Positions 10,376-21,459 of a stretch of DNA of 64,000 nt are shown piece by piece (the first letter of the stretch is position 1; the number at the start of each line of letters is the position of its first letter). The notes beneath the pieces were generated by a model that was given only the letters and a program-made list of their open reading frames with translations, was not told the origin of the DNA and made no database searches. The stretch covers positions 1,426,001-1,490,000 of the forward strand of contig WTXI01000004.1 in the NCBI GenBank assembly GCA_022376515.1. The letters are read 5' to 3'. Source of the DNA: Lactifluus volemus. Lineage: Eukaryota; Basidiomycota; Agaricomycetes; Russulales; Russulaceae. Made by a program: the position numbers and the translations under genes.

Positions 10376-11003
10376 GAAGTGAAACACATATGGCACCAAA
10401 CTCACTTGATAATATCAACATCATCATTTGCACTGATATTTTTGCTTTGTACAACCATTTCCCAAAACACTGAGCACTGGAGGGGCCACCTCAACTCTGA
10501 CAAGAAGGAGTGGATATCCTGTACATTACAAACCTGACCAGAAAGCTTATAATTACAAAAAATTATAAAGCATGATCCCAGACATAAGAATGGGCTGTCA
10601 AGAGCTCATTGATGGGACAGAATAACAATAACAAGGGTGTGGACAGATTTCTGAAGGAGCAGCTTAGTTGACAGAGCAGATATTAAAGCCTTGGCTTTCT
10701 CTGAGATAAAAGGTGCCAATGGAAGGCAGAGGTCTTGTAAACCAAGGTGGGCTTAGAGTGTGAATGTGAGCAGCTGAGTTAGAGTTCTTATGTACCAGTT
10801 GGTTGTTTTATCTCACATGGGGATCTTAAACAGCCTGTTGCTAATTTCCCTGCAAATATGTGGTTTTTAGTGATGCTAGTAGCAGCAAAGAGAACATGGG
10901 CCCTACTCTTTTGTTAACATTATTTACTGTAGAATTATGGTATACTTGCTCAGGTCATAAACATGAGGAAAGATATCCTTATAGTAGTTATGGACTGCTG
11001 CAG
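10376..11003. other. no gene recognised
   Basis: About 630 bp of unique-looking A+T-moderate sequence. I see no family match, intron-bounded frame or inverted repeat. Confidence 0.4.
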
Positions 11004-12005
11004 TTAACCCTGGAAAATCATCATTCTGGTCATCCCCAGGGAAACCCAGGTGTTGACCAACACTGGTGACAGATCACTGATGATGTTCAGCCAATTATAT
11101 TTGGCAAGGAATGGGTTTAGTTGAGCCATGTCATCAAGCATTGAAAGATTGTCAAATATCTCCTCATACTTAAAGATAGCATAGCGTACCATTGATGATG
11201 GGGAGCTACTTGTGGAAGGGTATCTGGAATCATCACTAGATATTGTGCCTCATTAGATGTGAAGAGCACCTGGACATGACACTGTTCTGGAGGATAGTCC
11301 CATGTGGTGGATGCATGTTTCCAATAAATATGATCAGTCATCTTTTGTCTGGAAGTGCGTCCATGAATGCACAGAGAGAAGGAGCACCTCAAGCCTTGGG
11401 TGACCAGAATCCCAGGTACCATTGCCAGACCTTCCTCAGCTCTTCAGAAGTAATAATGTCTGTAAGGTGAAGGGAGTGTTCCTCAATAAGCTGAAAGAGT
11501 TCTGACATTGAAATGGAGGTGTAGTCAAAGTGAATTTGTTGGTGGTGTTAACAGAGAAATTTTGGTGAAAGATTGATTCCACAAAGAATGCATAGCAGAG
11601 TTTGTAAAGGTACATAAATGATGCAGTTCAGTCTGTTTAATACCACAGATGTAACAATGGTAAAACTGCCATAGGGGATTTTGGCTGTAAAGCTGAAGCC
11701 CTGTTGGTGTTCAACATTGGGATGAATATTGCTAGTAGCTATAATGGGGTCATGAGGAGAGAGTGTGATAGATTTGAGGTGAGAAATTGGTGAGACAGTT
11801 ATCACAGTGTCTGATGGACTAGAGATAAAGGTGACATAGTCCCACCAGGCTCTATCACTCTTGCCTTCCCTTTGCCCTCGTATGACAGCTCAGGTAATAA
11901 CATCTGGTTCAAGACTGCCTGGGTGATGGAGCCAGTAGATGGCCCAAATATGGGAGAGGATATGATATCCATTGGTGTAGGGCCATAATGAGGTGATACA
12001 ACCAT
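11004..12005 (-). pseudogene. relic with a C2H2-like segment, identity uncertain
   Basis: Several adjacent minus-strand frames read like pieces of one decayed protein. At about 11640-11560 a hydrophobic stretch runs into LLCILCGINLSPKF...HHQQIHF, spaced like C-x2-C...H-x4-H; downstream pieces read ELFQLIEEHSLHL and VRYAIFKYEEIFDNLSML. The layout is reminiscent of the CxxC...H...H domain of fungal DUF3505/OTU-type proteins that occur on transposons, but I cannot confirm that. Stops and frame changes between pieces show it is not functional as it stands. Confidence 0.3.
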
Positions 12006-12981
12006 TTTATGATCGTCATCATTGTTGCTGTCAATGGTGATAGGTTGGTCTTCATTGTTGCCTATAGCTAGAAGCTGGGATGGTGATGGTACAGGTCAGG
12101 TACTTCTGCTCCTCAATGGAAATTCTTACTTACCCATTGAGAAATAGTGAATAGATCTGTAACAAAGCATGCTCAATTCTCTTGAGATTGGGAGCCACAA
12201 ATGCTGTAACCTTGTACAGAGGCACTGTCCTGAGTATGGCTCCTTGACAGGTAGGAGTCATATGGAGGAGCCTGATGCTTGCTTCTCTTTCACAGTTTCC
12301 CAACTTCAACGTCCAGATTGCTTTTATGGGATCTCCATAGATAGTTTTGCATTTGTTGGTACAATGTTGTTATGAACCCACAAAGACACAGTTAAATAAA
12401 TGATTATTGTCCGAGTGAGTCAAGATCACTTGGTGGCAGGTAAGCGTGAACATGTGTGTCATGTCTTTGTGTGTCTGTATGTCGGTGACGACTGTGCTGT
12501 ATATGTTGCAAGTAGGCATTACTGACAGTGCTGTTTGGAGAGGAAAGAGTGAGAATGTTGGCTATATGGCAGGCCTGGATTGGGGACAGAAGACCAGAAG
12601 TTATATGTTGAGCAATGGCCACATCATCTAGTATGGTGTGAACTGGGGAGAGGGATGCATAGCAGATACCCTGCAAATGGATGGCTCCTTGTCTAGATCA
12701 GTGATCTAGACAAGGGGCCATCTGTTTGCAGGGTGGATTTGATTTTGTGGAGTGACAGTGAGAAATTTGATCAATAAACTTTGATTGATATCCCTATCTG
12801 TCAATATGAAATACAGTTTAGAATCATGCACAGTGAAACCACAATATCTTGCAAGATCTCATGATGTCTGGCAAGATCTTGTGAGATAGACCACCAATGT
12901 TAGTGATGGACACACTGAGAGATCCAACTTTAAGCTTAACACTGCAGGATATAGTGAGTATCAACCATTTTCTTGGTAATT
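12006..12981. other. no gene recognised; contains one hairpin
   Basis: Apart from the 65-bp inverted repeat at 12669-12733 nothing recognisable is seen. The open frames are short and unconvincing. Confidence 0.4.
12669..12733. repeat. 65-bp inverted repeat
   Basis: Arms of about 32 bp face each other: CCCTGCAAATGGATGGCTCC... on the left and the complement of ...GGGGCCATCTGTTTGCAGGG on the right, with about four mismatches and almost no loop. No target duplication is evident; it could be a very small fold-back MITE. Confidence 0.7.
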
Positions 12982-13185
12982 CTCAGTTTGTTTTACAATC
13001 CAAACCTTCTATCTATTAGAACCTTGCTTGCCTAGAAGCATCAGATCTGAGAGAACTTCCTTGACATCATCTTCTACAACTTTCTGAACCTTAGTCTCAT
13101 TCCTGAGTCTAAGCCCTTGACCTCTAGAAATGCTTTTGACTTAGTTGTTTACTAAGTCTCATCTTACCCTAAACCCTTGATCTTG
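12982..13185 (+). repeat. 3' half of a 607-bp-family LTR
   Basis: Aligns with the reverse complement of the 49341-49947 LTR from the TACAATCCAA block through the TTGACTTAG(T)..GTTTACTAAGTC motif to CCTTGATCTTG. It abuts the next LTR piece head to tail. Confidence 0.7.
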
Positions 13186-13508
13186 TGTTATGGACTAACA
13201 CATGACTGCTGACTTATACTATACTTCTCCAGACTCATTGACTCACTTCTGATGACTCATTGCTTATGTGGATGAACAACCATGATCACCTTGTTTCAGA
13301 TTGCCTTTTATTTATTTATGACATAGTCTTGCACAGCACTGTACAGCTGCAAGTAACAGCCACATGCACAGGATGACTCACTGATTCCTAAACCTTGGTC
13401 TTACCCCTAAGCCCAAGCCCTTGACCTCTGACTTAGTCATTTACTAAGTCTTGTCTATCTCAAACCTTTGATCTTGACTTGTATGTCTTGCAAGTCTCAC
13501 TCACAACA
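13186..13508 (+). repeat. internally deleted 607-bp-family LTR
   Basis: Begins TGTTATGGACTAACACATG like a full LTR of this family, includes the CAGCACTGTACAGC block, then skips the TATA region and resumes with the TTGACCTCTGACTTAG block, ending near CTTGCAAGTCTCACTC. TGACTCA-like sites occur near its start. Confidence 0.7.
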
Positions 13509-13761
13509 TCACCATTAGTAAAAGTCTCAAGTGCTAAAACTAGCTAATTAGCTCTAATTAGTGCTAAATTCCCATTATCAATTTTAACTAACCCCCCTTC
13601 TAAATACCTCTAAATTATCACCTTACCCCACTTTTAGTCTAAAGAGCTTCTAAAGTGATACTAATTGTCACTAAATAAGTTTCAAATAATTCCCAATTGT
13701 GTTTATTAAAAGTATCTAAATTATCACAAATAAGAGCTAAACATGCTAATAAGTATGATAT
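13509..13761. other. AT-rich spacer, nothing recognised
   Basis: Strongly A+T-rich, with many CTAAATTA-like words. No gene or repeat boundary was seen before the long-TIR element. Confidence 0.4.
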
Positions 13762-14514
13762 CACTGGTTGGGAAACTGCCTTTTGAGGCTGACAAAACCC
13801 TGACATAATTGTAATATAAGGCCATTTGTTTTACTTTAATTTTCATAGAGAAAAATCAGAACAAAATGATTATGTATTGTCAAACTAAATGTGTACCACA
13901 AAATGAAGCCAAAATAATAGCTCTTTGATACAGTTTTGTCAAAACCTTATTGTGAAAAAACATTATATCTTGCTAAGATGTTTTACATGGCAATAGGTTA
14001 GAAAAATGCAAACTGCCTTTTTTTCACATCAAAAATATCATGGAAAATTTATGGCAATGTTTTTTGGTTTCTTATAAATATTCCATACAGAAAAATGAGA
14101 ATAAATGGTTAAAGCAATGTCATTGAGATTGTTCATAACAAAATGTTGATATAGTCATAATATGATATCAAAGGTTTTCATACACTATAACACTTTATTT
14201 TCTCATGGTTTTTTGTAATGAGAAATTGTGACAAAATCATATATAGAGTCCCAAAAATTTTCCAAAGTTTTTACAGTGGTATTTAGCAAACAAAATATAT
14301 TATACTAACATTGAAGAATGTAATATATTTCCTTGATACTTATTGCAACATTATTAATTGGCCAGCCCAGGGCTGACCTGGACTGGCAGCCCCTTGAGGG
14401 CCAGGGCCAGGGCCAGAGAAATTTATGAGTGGCCCTTAGGGCCAACCTGAGGCCGGCCCTGCTGGCCTTCCCATAGGCAAGCAGTGAGGGCGGAGCTGCA
14501 GGGTGGGGCCACAA
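13762..14514 (+). repeat. left inverted arm, outer part
   Basis: A+T-rich outer arm (to about 14362) followed by a G+C-rich GGCCAG-repeat block. The complement of both is found in order at 19960-20693. Confidence 0.8.
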
Positions 14515-15001
14515 CAGTGGTGTCTAGATAGTGGTGGTGGCAGCAGAGGTGGCATCTAGACAGTGATGGTAAGGCAGTGGTGGTGGCATCTAGATAGTGG
14601 CGGCGGCGTCAGGGTAGCAGCAGTGGTGGTGGGGCAGTGGTGGTGGTGTCAGAGCAGCAGCAGCATCAGTGATGGCAGGGCAGCATCAGAGGCGGCATCT
14701 GGACAGTGGCAGCAGCAGAGGCGGCATCTGGATAGTGATGGTGGGGCAGTGGTGGTGGCATCTGGATAGCGGTGGCAGTGTTGAGGTAGCAGCAGCAGCT
14801 GCAGGGCAGTAGTGGCAGCATTGGAGTAGTAGCAGCAGCAGTGATGGTAGAGCGGTGGAAGAGACGGAGTCTGGGCAGCAATGGTGGGGCAGTGGCGGTG
14901 GCAGCGTCAGGGTAGCAGTGGTGGCAGGGCAGTGGCAGTGGCAGTGGAGCAGTAGCAGTGGCGTCAGAATAGCAGCAGCAGTGATGGCAAGGCAGTGTCT
15001 A
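14515..15001. repeat. GC-rich trinucleotide minisatellite, left arm
   Basis: Irregular repeats built of GTGG, GCAGCAG and GGCATCTAGA words. The open frames on both strands here (Gly/Ser/Val- or Pro/Leu/His-rich) are by-products of the composition. The array is split by the LTR at 15002 and continues after 15937. Confidence 0.75.
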
Positions 15002-15936
15002 TGTTATGGTTATGCAGGCCGTCCGGCCCATTTGCTACTGTTTTCCGTCTATTTTTCAACTTGTGTTATGACCTAGGATCCCCTTCCTTGGCCAGCCCCC
15101 TCCGTTCGACTTTCAGGGGCTGTGCATCACTGTTTTAGACGTGCATTTGACTCAGGGATCATGACTCAAATCTTGAGTCAGCGTTCTTGACTCAGATCTT
15201 GAGTCAGATGCACTGAGTCAGTTCTTGAGTCATCAGAACTGACTCAGGTCCTTAGTCAATAGTCTTGACTTCGCTACTCTACTGTGACCCTTGTAGGATA
15301 GTTGGTTGGCCCTCTGTACGCATAAATAGGGCCCTGTGGACAAGCTAAAGCCCCAGCTTCAGCTTCGTCTAGAATCGCAGTTCATTGTTCTCTGCCCACA
15401 CTCACATCGTATCTTCTCCTCTCTTCTTGTGAATCTCCTCTTCGTACCTTGATCCAGGTACTTTGCGCCACCATTAGAGATCTGTTTGCTTGGTCCATTA
15501 CCTTTGGAACTAGCTCACAGACGCCTGAACCCTAATACGAACGCACTGCGAGAAGTAATCCCCACTTCTCATACTGCGTCCACCCTTGAACCTTAGTTCA
15601 ACCTCGCATCAACGTACTAGGGCTAGAAAGATCCTTTCTAACCATAGTACGCTTGTGCCTGTGTTGTGGTTGAACCTACACATTGTCATTAACCCATCTG
15701 CCACTGTCTATCCTTTTTAGGAATGGTAACTCCGACCATCGCGTGCGCCAGCCCACTAGCCGTCTCACGCAATATGAACACCGAGAGTTTGCACAGTCAA
15801 GTCTACTCCTTATGGGACCTTGCCTGTGCATGCTAGAATTGACTATTTGGTATTGCTAGTCTTGTCCAACTCACCACAGCAAATAGCCAACCTGAACAAC
15901 ACTTTCTTCAAGCCACGGTCCCTGCAAACTGTGACA
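15002..15936 (+). repeat. solo LTR, 935-bp family
   Basis: Runs from TGTTATGGTTATGC to AACTGTGACA, flanked by the 5-bp duplication GTCTA (14997-15001 and 15937-15941). Matches, in the opposite orientation, 41001-41937 and 62258-63192. Near the start are eight TGA(C/G)TCA sites within about 110 bp (15145-15260), then a TATA-like CATAAATAGGGCCCTG (about 15321). Confidence 0.92.
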
Positions 15937-16440
15937 GTCTACATAGCGGCGTCTAGATGGTGGCGGTGTCAGGGTAACAGCAACAGCATTGGAGTGGTGG
16001 CAGCATTGGAGCAGCAGTAGTAATGGCAAGGCAGCGTCTACATAGCAGCATTGGGGTAGCAGCAGCAGCAGTGGCAGCGGAGTAGTGGTGACAGTGTCAG
16101 AGCAGCAGCAGCAGCAGCAGTGATGGCAAGGTGGCATTGGGGCAGCAGCTACAGCAGCAACAAGGAGAGCAAGATGGCATGGTGTGGGGAACCGGGCAAC
16201 ACTTTGGGGAGATGGTACACAAGCACACCAGTCACTGGCATCAGGCACTCAGACGGTTGCAACTGCAATGCCTGAGTGACCATGATGCCATGGAATGTCC
16301 ACATGTAACAGTCCCCATCAGTGCTAGTGGGTGATGCAGGGGGGAAGATACAAAAAGATTAGTGCAAGCAGTTAAAGAAAAAAACCTGATGCACCAGTAC
16401 CACACTAACAGACCGACACAGTGGTGGGAGCAACAGAGCA
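15937..16440 (+). repeat. left arm, inner part
   Basis: The minisatellite resumes to about 16160, followed by a block (AACACTTTGGGGAGA, CCAGTCACTGGCATCA, GATGCAGGGGGGAAGATACA, GCACCAGTACCACACTAAC) whose complement lies at about 19120-19375. This inner block marks the depth of the inverted arm. Confidence 0.7.
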
Positions 16441-17617
16441 CATGCAATAGGGGGGATGAGTGGGCATGTGTGTATGAGTTGGAGGGAGCAGGCAATGCAA
16501 ATGCTAGTAGGCAATAAGAGAGGGAAAAGATGGGGTGCACTGTAAATCAGAGTGATGGCAGAATTGCTGCTACTTGTGTTATCCCCAGATATATGTTGTC
16601 TTGGTTCTTGTACACAGGGGTTGATGATCTTCAACATAAAGCAATTAAGACACCATATGTTCGCCTACCTGGGGCACTACTAAGCATCCACCTTACGGCT
16701 TCATACTTGGAGTGTGCCCAGGAGCCATCCCCCCTGATTCACAAGGGTCAATGACGTTCAGCATGGTAAATGAAGAAAGGTAAGAAAGGATGGTGTTCAC
16801 ACTGTTGATTACTCATTTATCTTTCTCACACACTGACATGAGGTACAGATACACACCTCTAGCCCATCTCAATCCACTGCAAGAAAAACATAAAAAAGCT
16901 ATTAAAATATAGGTGCTCACTTCTTTCTAACAACAATGATAACAATGGTCAAATGATGGTGAATGATGCATATGAGTAAGTATGGAGCCACTCTTATTTG
17001 TCTGCTTCTATCACGTCCCCATTGTTTTCATCATTGGCCCCCAGGCTGAACTTGATTTTATGCAGGCATGACATCAATTCACCTAACTTGCACCACCAGC
17101 CATGTCCTACCTAGTGTTGCCGCAGCTCGGCTAGCCACGCCCCGACTTGGTAAGCCATGGCTTTTTCCAGGAATGGCTCAACTCAGCCGATTTTTCTGCT
17201 CAGGAGCCATGACTTCGACTTAGCCACAGCTCTTAGTTGACTTGAGCCACACAAATAAATAAATAAAATTTTTCTTTTTTTTTTCACCCCTCTGAAGTTA
17301 TACAATCATTATGCTAATAAAGATTATGATGTTTATTACTACTCAGTCCCTCCTCCTTCCATTTGAAAGTGCCTAGACATGTTCAAAAGTGAGGAGTGGG
17401 CACTGCCCATTGCAGGAAGCGATGTGTGGCGATCACAGGCCAGCTGCAGTTGCTCCTGTGGCAGCGAGGGTGAGGGATCCTCCCAGAGGCAAGGGTTAGC
17501 AGTAAGCCAACCATATGATGCTTTATGCGAGATAGCAGGTCATCAAGGGATAGGCGAGCTGCGTGCGAGCTGAGTTGGCTGCACACCGTGCAGCATGTAC
17601 ATTCTTCACATTCTGTA

Positions 17618-18376
17618 CTACCATTTGCGACTGCAATCAGACTGCAGAGAAGTTATAGACCTCTCCCGCAAGCAGTTGCAGTTGCAGTTGCAGAAGATGG
17701 TGTGTGTCGCTTGAGGTACCGCTGTATTGGCTGCAGACCTGAAACTATAGGTGGACGGCCGTGAGGCAAGGCCTTGAGCACCGGTGAGCAGGCTAGAACC
17801 ATGAAACCACCTTAGAGTGACCCAAACATTGGAGTCCTGGCATGCTGAATGAGCTCTGCAGGAGGAGGGAATATGGGATATCCAGTGGCAACAGTGGTGG
17901 AGGAGCCCAGGAAGGAGGGGAAGTATCATCATGGGTGGCTGGCTCTTATCGACAGGTGCTGGAGCGGCAGAAGGATTACGAGAATGAGGCGTGGTTTCAT
18001 CCACACCTGAAAGTGCTGATTCGATTGACTGTCTCCTGTCATGACCCAGTGAACGAGAGGTTGGGATGATTGTAGGAATAGAATCCCTGACAGCCAAAGG
18101 GGACAGCAGGACAGGCATGATTGGTCCTGCAGGACCAGGAGATTGGGGCACGATATACTGGAACTGCTGGTTTCCTGTGCTGGTTGCCTTAAAGGTCATT
18201 GAGGTAATGGTAGTGACTAGGCTCAAGCTCCGTAAGTGAGCGTTGGTGGCAGCAGCGGCAGTTGCTGAGGCAGGTGCAGGGACAGCAGCAGCGGGGAGGA
18301 AGACATCACCACTGGTGTTGGGACAAGCATGACCACACAATGGCCTGGGTGGATGAGGCGGAGAAGCAGATGACAA
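17618..18376 (-). CDS. unrecognised 252-codon open frame
   Basis: An open frame from ATG 18376 to a stop at 17618. The first half is Pro/Ala/Ser/Thr-rich (VFLPAAAVPAPASATAAAAT; SIPTIIPTSRSLGHDRRQSI) and could be a disordered protein segment; the second half has a Cys/Asn run (CNCNCNC) from a GTTGCA repeat and looks non-coding. No domain is recognised. It is the longest frame in the core of the long-TIR element, which is its only claim to being a gene; it may equally be chance. Confidence 0.2.
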   Translation of the reverse strand: MSSASPPHPPRPLCGHACPNTSGDVFLPAAAVPAPASATAAAATNAHLRSLSLVTTITSMTFKATSTGNQQFQYIVPQSPGPAGPIMPVLLSPLAVRDSIPTIIPTSRSLGHDRRQSIESALSGVDETTPHSRNPSAAPAPVDKSQPPMMILPLLPGLLHHCCHWISHIPSSCRAHSACQDSNVWVTLRWFHGSSLLTGAQGLASRPSTYSFRSAANTAVPQATHTIFCNCNCNCLRERSITSLQSDCSRKW

Positions 18377-18639
18377 AGGAAGAGAAGAAAAATGAAGAAA
18401 TGTCAGTGTGAGAAGTCAAAAAAAAAAAAAAGCAATGCACCATTGACCATGCTCACTGAGGCGTGGGAGGGTGAAAGGCTGCCAAAGGGCAGCGATCGCA
18501 GTGACAGAGAGATGGCTATATCAAAGAGAGAGAGAACAGCGAGAGGGGGGGGAAGTAGTGACAGTAAGAACAGCGAGAGGGGGGGACGTGGCAACAGAGA
18601 GAGGGGGAAAGCAAATCTTAGTGAAGGGTATAGGAAGCA

Positions 18640-18870
18640 CAAGATGACAAAGCGGTGAGAAAGATCGTGGCTAAACCCCTGAACTGTAAAGCAGCGAAAG
18701 CTAGCTAAACCCCCAAAACTGTAGGACAAAGCAGTGAGAAAGATCGCCACTAAACTGCCAAAACTGTAGGACAAAGTAGCAGGAAAGATAGCAGCTATCC
18801 CAGCTCTGCAGTCAAGATGACAAAGCAGTGAGAAAGATCACGGCTAAAACTGTAGGACAAAGTGGCTATA
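18640..18870 (+). repeat. imperfect tandem repeat
   Basis: The words GACAAAGCAGTGAGAAAGATC and CTAAAC..CCAAAACTGTAGGA recur about four times with a period of roughly 55-65 bp, degenerate. Confidence 0.65.
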
Positions 18871-19119
18871 GCTCTGTGGTCATGGTATGTCCATTTTTGT
18901 CCCTTGTCACTGTCATGCTGCCATCACACACTCAAGTTGCACCACTTGCCTTTTCACGCCCCCTCCCATGTCCCCCTCTGCCACTGTCACTGTCCCCTCT
19001 CTCGCAGCCTTTCTGCCATTGCTTTCCCCTTCCTTCTAACTTTGTCTTCTCTCTTGTGTTCTCTGTCCTGCCGCCATTGCCTGTCTCTACCTCCTCTCTT
19101 CGTTGCAACCGTCACACGT

Positions 19120-20693
19120 GCTCTGTCGCTCCCACCACTGTTGTTCTGTTAGTGGTACTGGTGCGTCATGTTTTTTTCTTTAACTGCTTGCACTAATATT
19201 TTTGTATTCTCCCCCCTGCATCACCCACTGGCACTGGGGGCCATTACGTGTGGACATTCCATGGCGTCATGGTCACTCAGGCGTTGTAGTTGTGATCATC
19301 TGAGTGCTTGATGCCAGTGACTGGTGCGCTCGCATAGTGTCTCCCCAAAGTGTTGCCCTGTTCCCCCACACTGTGCCGCCTGGCTCTCTCCTTGTCACCG
19401 CTGCAGCTGCTGCCCTAACGCTGCCACCGCCATCTAGATGCAGCCGCTGCCTGCCATCTCTGCTGCTGCTCCAATGCTGCCACCACTGCTTCAATGCCAC
19501 TGCCACTGTCCCGCCATTGCTGCCCAGATGCCACCTCTGCTGTTGCTGGTGCTGCTGCTGCTGCTCTGACGCTGCCACCACTGCCCTGCCACTGCCGCTA
19601 TCTGGATGCCACCACCACCGTCGCTGCTGCTGCTCTGATGCTGCCATCACTGCTCTGCTGCTGCCACCGCTGCTATCTAGACACTGTCACCACTATCTGG
19701 ACATTGCTGTCACTGTCCTGCTGTTGCTGCCCAGACACTGCCTCTGCCGTTGCTATTGCTGCCCCAACACTGCCACCACTGCCCTGCCACTGCCACCATC
19801 TAGACGCCGCCGCCACTGTCCCACTGTTGCTGCCCAGATGCCACCTCTGCCATCGCTGTTGCTGCCCTGACGCTGCCACCACTGCTCCGCCGCTGCTGCC
19901 GCCGCTATCTGGACACCACCACCACCATCGCTGCTGCTGCCCTGATGCTGCCGTTGTGGCACCACCCTGTAGCCCTGCCCTTGCTGCTTGCCTATGGGTA
20001 GGGCCAACAGGGCTGGCCCTGGCCCTAGGACTGGGAGGGCCAAGCCCAGCCCACAGACAGTCTAGCTGTTTCACTCCAGCCTCAGCCTGGCCTGGCCAAT
20101 TATTGTCTGCAATAAGTATCAAGCGAATATATTCCATTCTTCAATGTCAGTATAATATGTTTTGTTTACTAAATACCACTGTAAAAACTTTGGAAAATTT
20201 TTGGGACTCTATATATGATTTTGTCACAATTTCTCATTACAAAAAACCATGAGAAAATAAAGTGTTATAGTGTATGAAAACCTTTGATATCATATTATAA
20301 CTATATCAACATTTTGTTGTGAACAATCTCAATGACATTGCTTTGACCATTTATTCTCATTTTTCTGTATAGAATATTTATAAGAAACCAAAAAACATTG
20401 CCATAAATTTTCCATGATATTTTTGATGTGAAAAAAAGGCAGTTTGCATTTTTCTAACCTATTGCCATGTGAAATATCTTAGCAAGATATAATGTTTTTC
20501 CACAATAAGAATTTGACAAAACCATATCAAAGTGCTATTATTTTGGCTTCATTTTGTGGTACAGATTCAGTTTGACAATACATAATCATTTTGTTCTTAT
20601 TTTTCTCTATGAAAATTAAAGTAAAACAAATGGCCTTATATTGCAATTATGTCAGGGTTTTGTCAGCCTCAAAAGGCAGTTTCCCAACCAGTG
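19120..20693 (-). repeat. right inverted arm of the long-TIR element
   Basis: Reverse-complement counterpart of 13762-16440 without the LTR: inner block (19120-19375), trinucleotide minisatellite (about 19380-19960), G+C-rich block (19960-20095), A+T-rich outer 600 bp ending AACCAGTG at 20693. Long Cys/His/Pro-rich open frames in the minisatellite are compositional. Confidence 0.8.
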
Positions 20694-21459
20694 TATGCCC
20701 CATGATCTAATCAACTCCTGATATAGATATTAGGTACATAAGATGTCTAAAAAGAGTGTGGTGAGTGTTTGGGTATATCTGAGGTGTACTATGTTAACAC
20801 TCAATGGTCACACTTCACTAAAACAGGCCTCACTCACAATCTGTGTAGTTGTGGCCTTCAATCTTCCATTTTCTCAACATTGATCATCATAATTTCAACT
20901 GCTAGCTTCAAGATCACTTTATAGTAGCTGTGGTATATATGTATTAGCTGTAATAAGCAATTAAGATGAATTATATACTCACTTTGCACACTTGTAAATG
21001 TCAGCCATCATGACATGAAAAGTCTGACTATTATGGGCATTTTCTATATGCTCTAGTGTGCCAATATTATTGAGGTAGATGTCATGGTAAGTATCGGCTA
21101 AGAAGTTGGTGTGTTTTGATCTCCTGCTGTGCCACTTGCTCAATGTGATGTAATACTGAAAATATTAGTGCTATTGAAACACCTCATAGACAAGGAACTT
21201 ATGGCTGTTGATATGAAAGCAACTATTGCACTCAGAACTTTGAGATGAACTGTTCCATTATACTTCTCAAAGTGTATAAAGTAAGATAAGTTCTGAGTTC
21301 TCTTTAGAGAACAATGTTTTATGCCAATTTTCTTGTGGAAATTTGCCCCCCTCCCTGTGAGGATATTTATTGATATTGTTGCTGCATCTCAGCATCCTAT
21401 AGAGTTTGCTACTGCTTTATGTGATTATATGTGATGATACAGTTTCCTTATTTGAATAT
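20694..21459. other. no gene recognised
   Basis: About 770 bp of A+T-rich, apparently unique sequence; no motif or repeat match seen. Confidence 0.4.

Larger units (their letters stand above)
16441..19119. other. central region of the long-TIR element
   Basis: Non-repeated core between the arms. I find no DDE, RT or helicase motif. It holds one long minus-strand open frame (17618-18376), a GA-rich tract (18520-18620) and a set of imperfect repeats (18640-18870). Confidence 0.5.
13762..20693. mobile_element. 6.9-kb element with very long inverted arms (fold-back-like)
   Basis: The outermost bases are inverted copies: CACTGGTTGGGAAACTGCC at 13762 and its complement ending at 20693. The inverted similarity runs on for about 600 bp of A+T-rich sequence, then a G+C-rich block (GGCCAGGGCCAGGG...; CCCATAGGCAAGCAG), then trinucleotide-rich minisatellite (CAG/GTGG/CATCTAGA words), then a further block around 16190-16440 versus 19120-19375. 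After removing the LTR at 15002-15936, each arm is about 1.6-1.7 kb. Flanks TATGATAT and TATGCCCC share only TATG, so there is no clean target duplication. The centre (16441-19119) holds no recognisable transposase. Arms made partly of tandem repeats recall Drosophila Foldback elements; the CACTG terminus could also suggest a hAT relative. Confidence 0.75.

Noticed and set aside
19304..20252. Long open frames on both strands
   Set aside because: Trinucleotide minisatellite in the right inverted arm.
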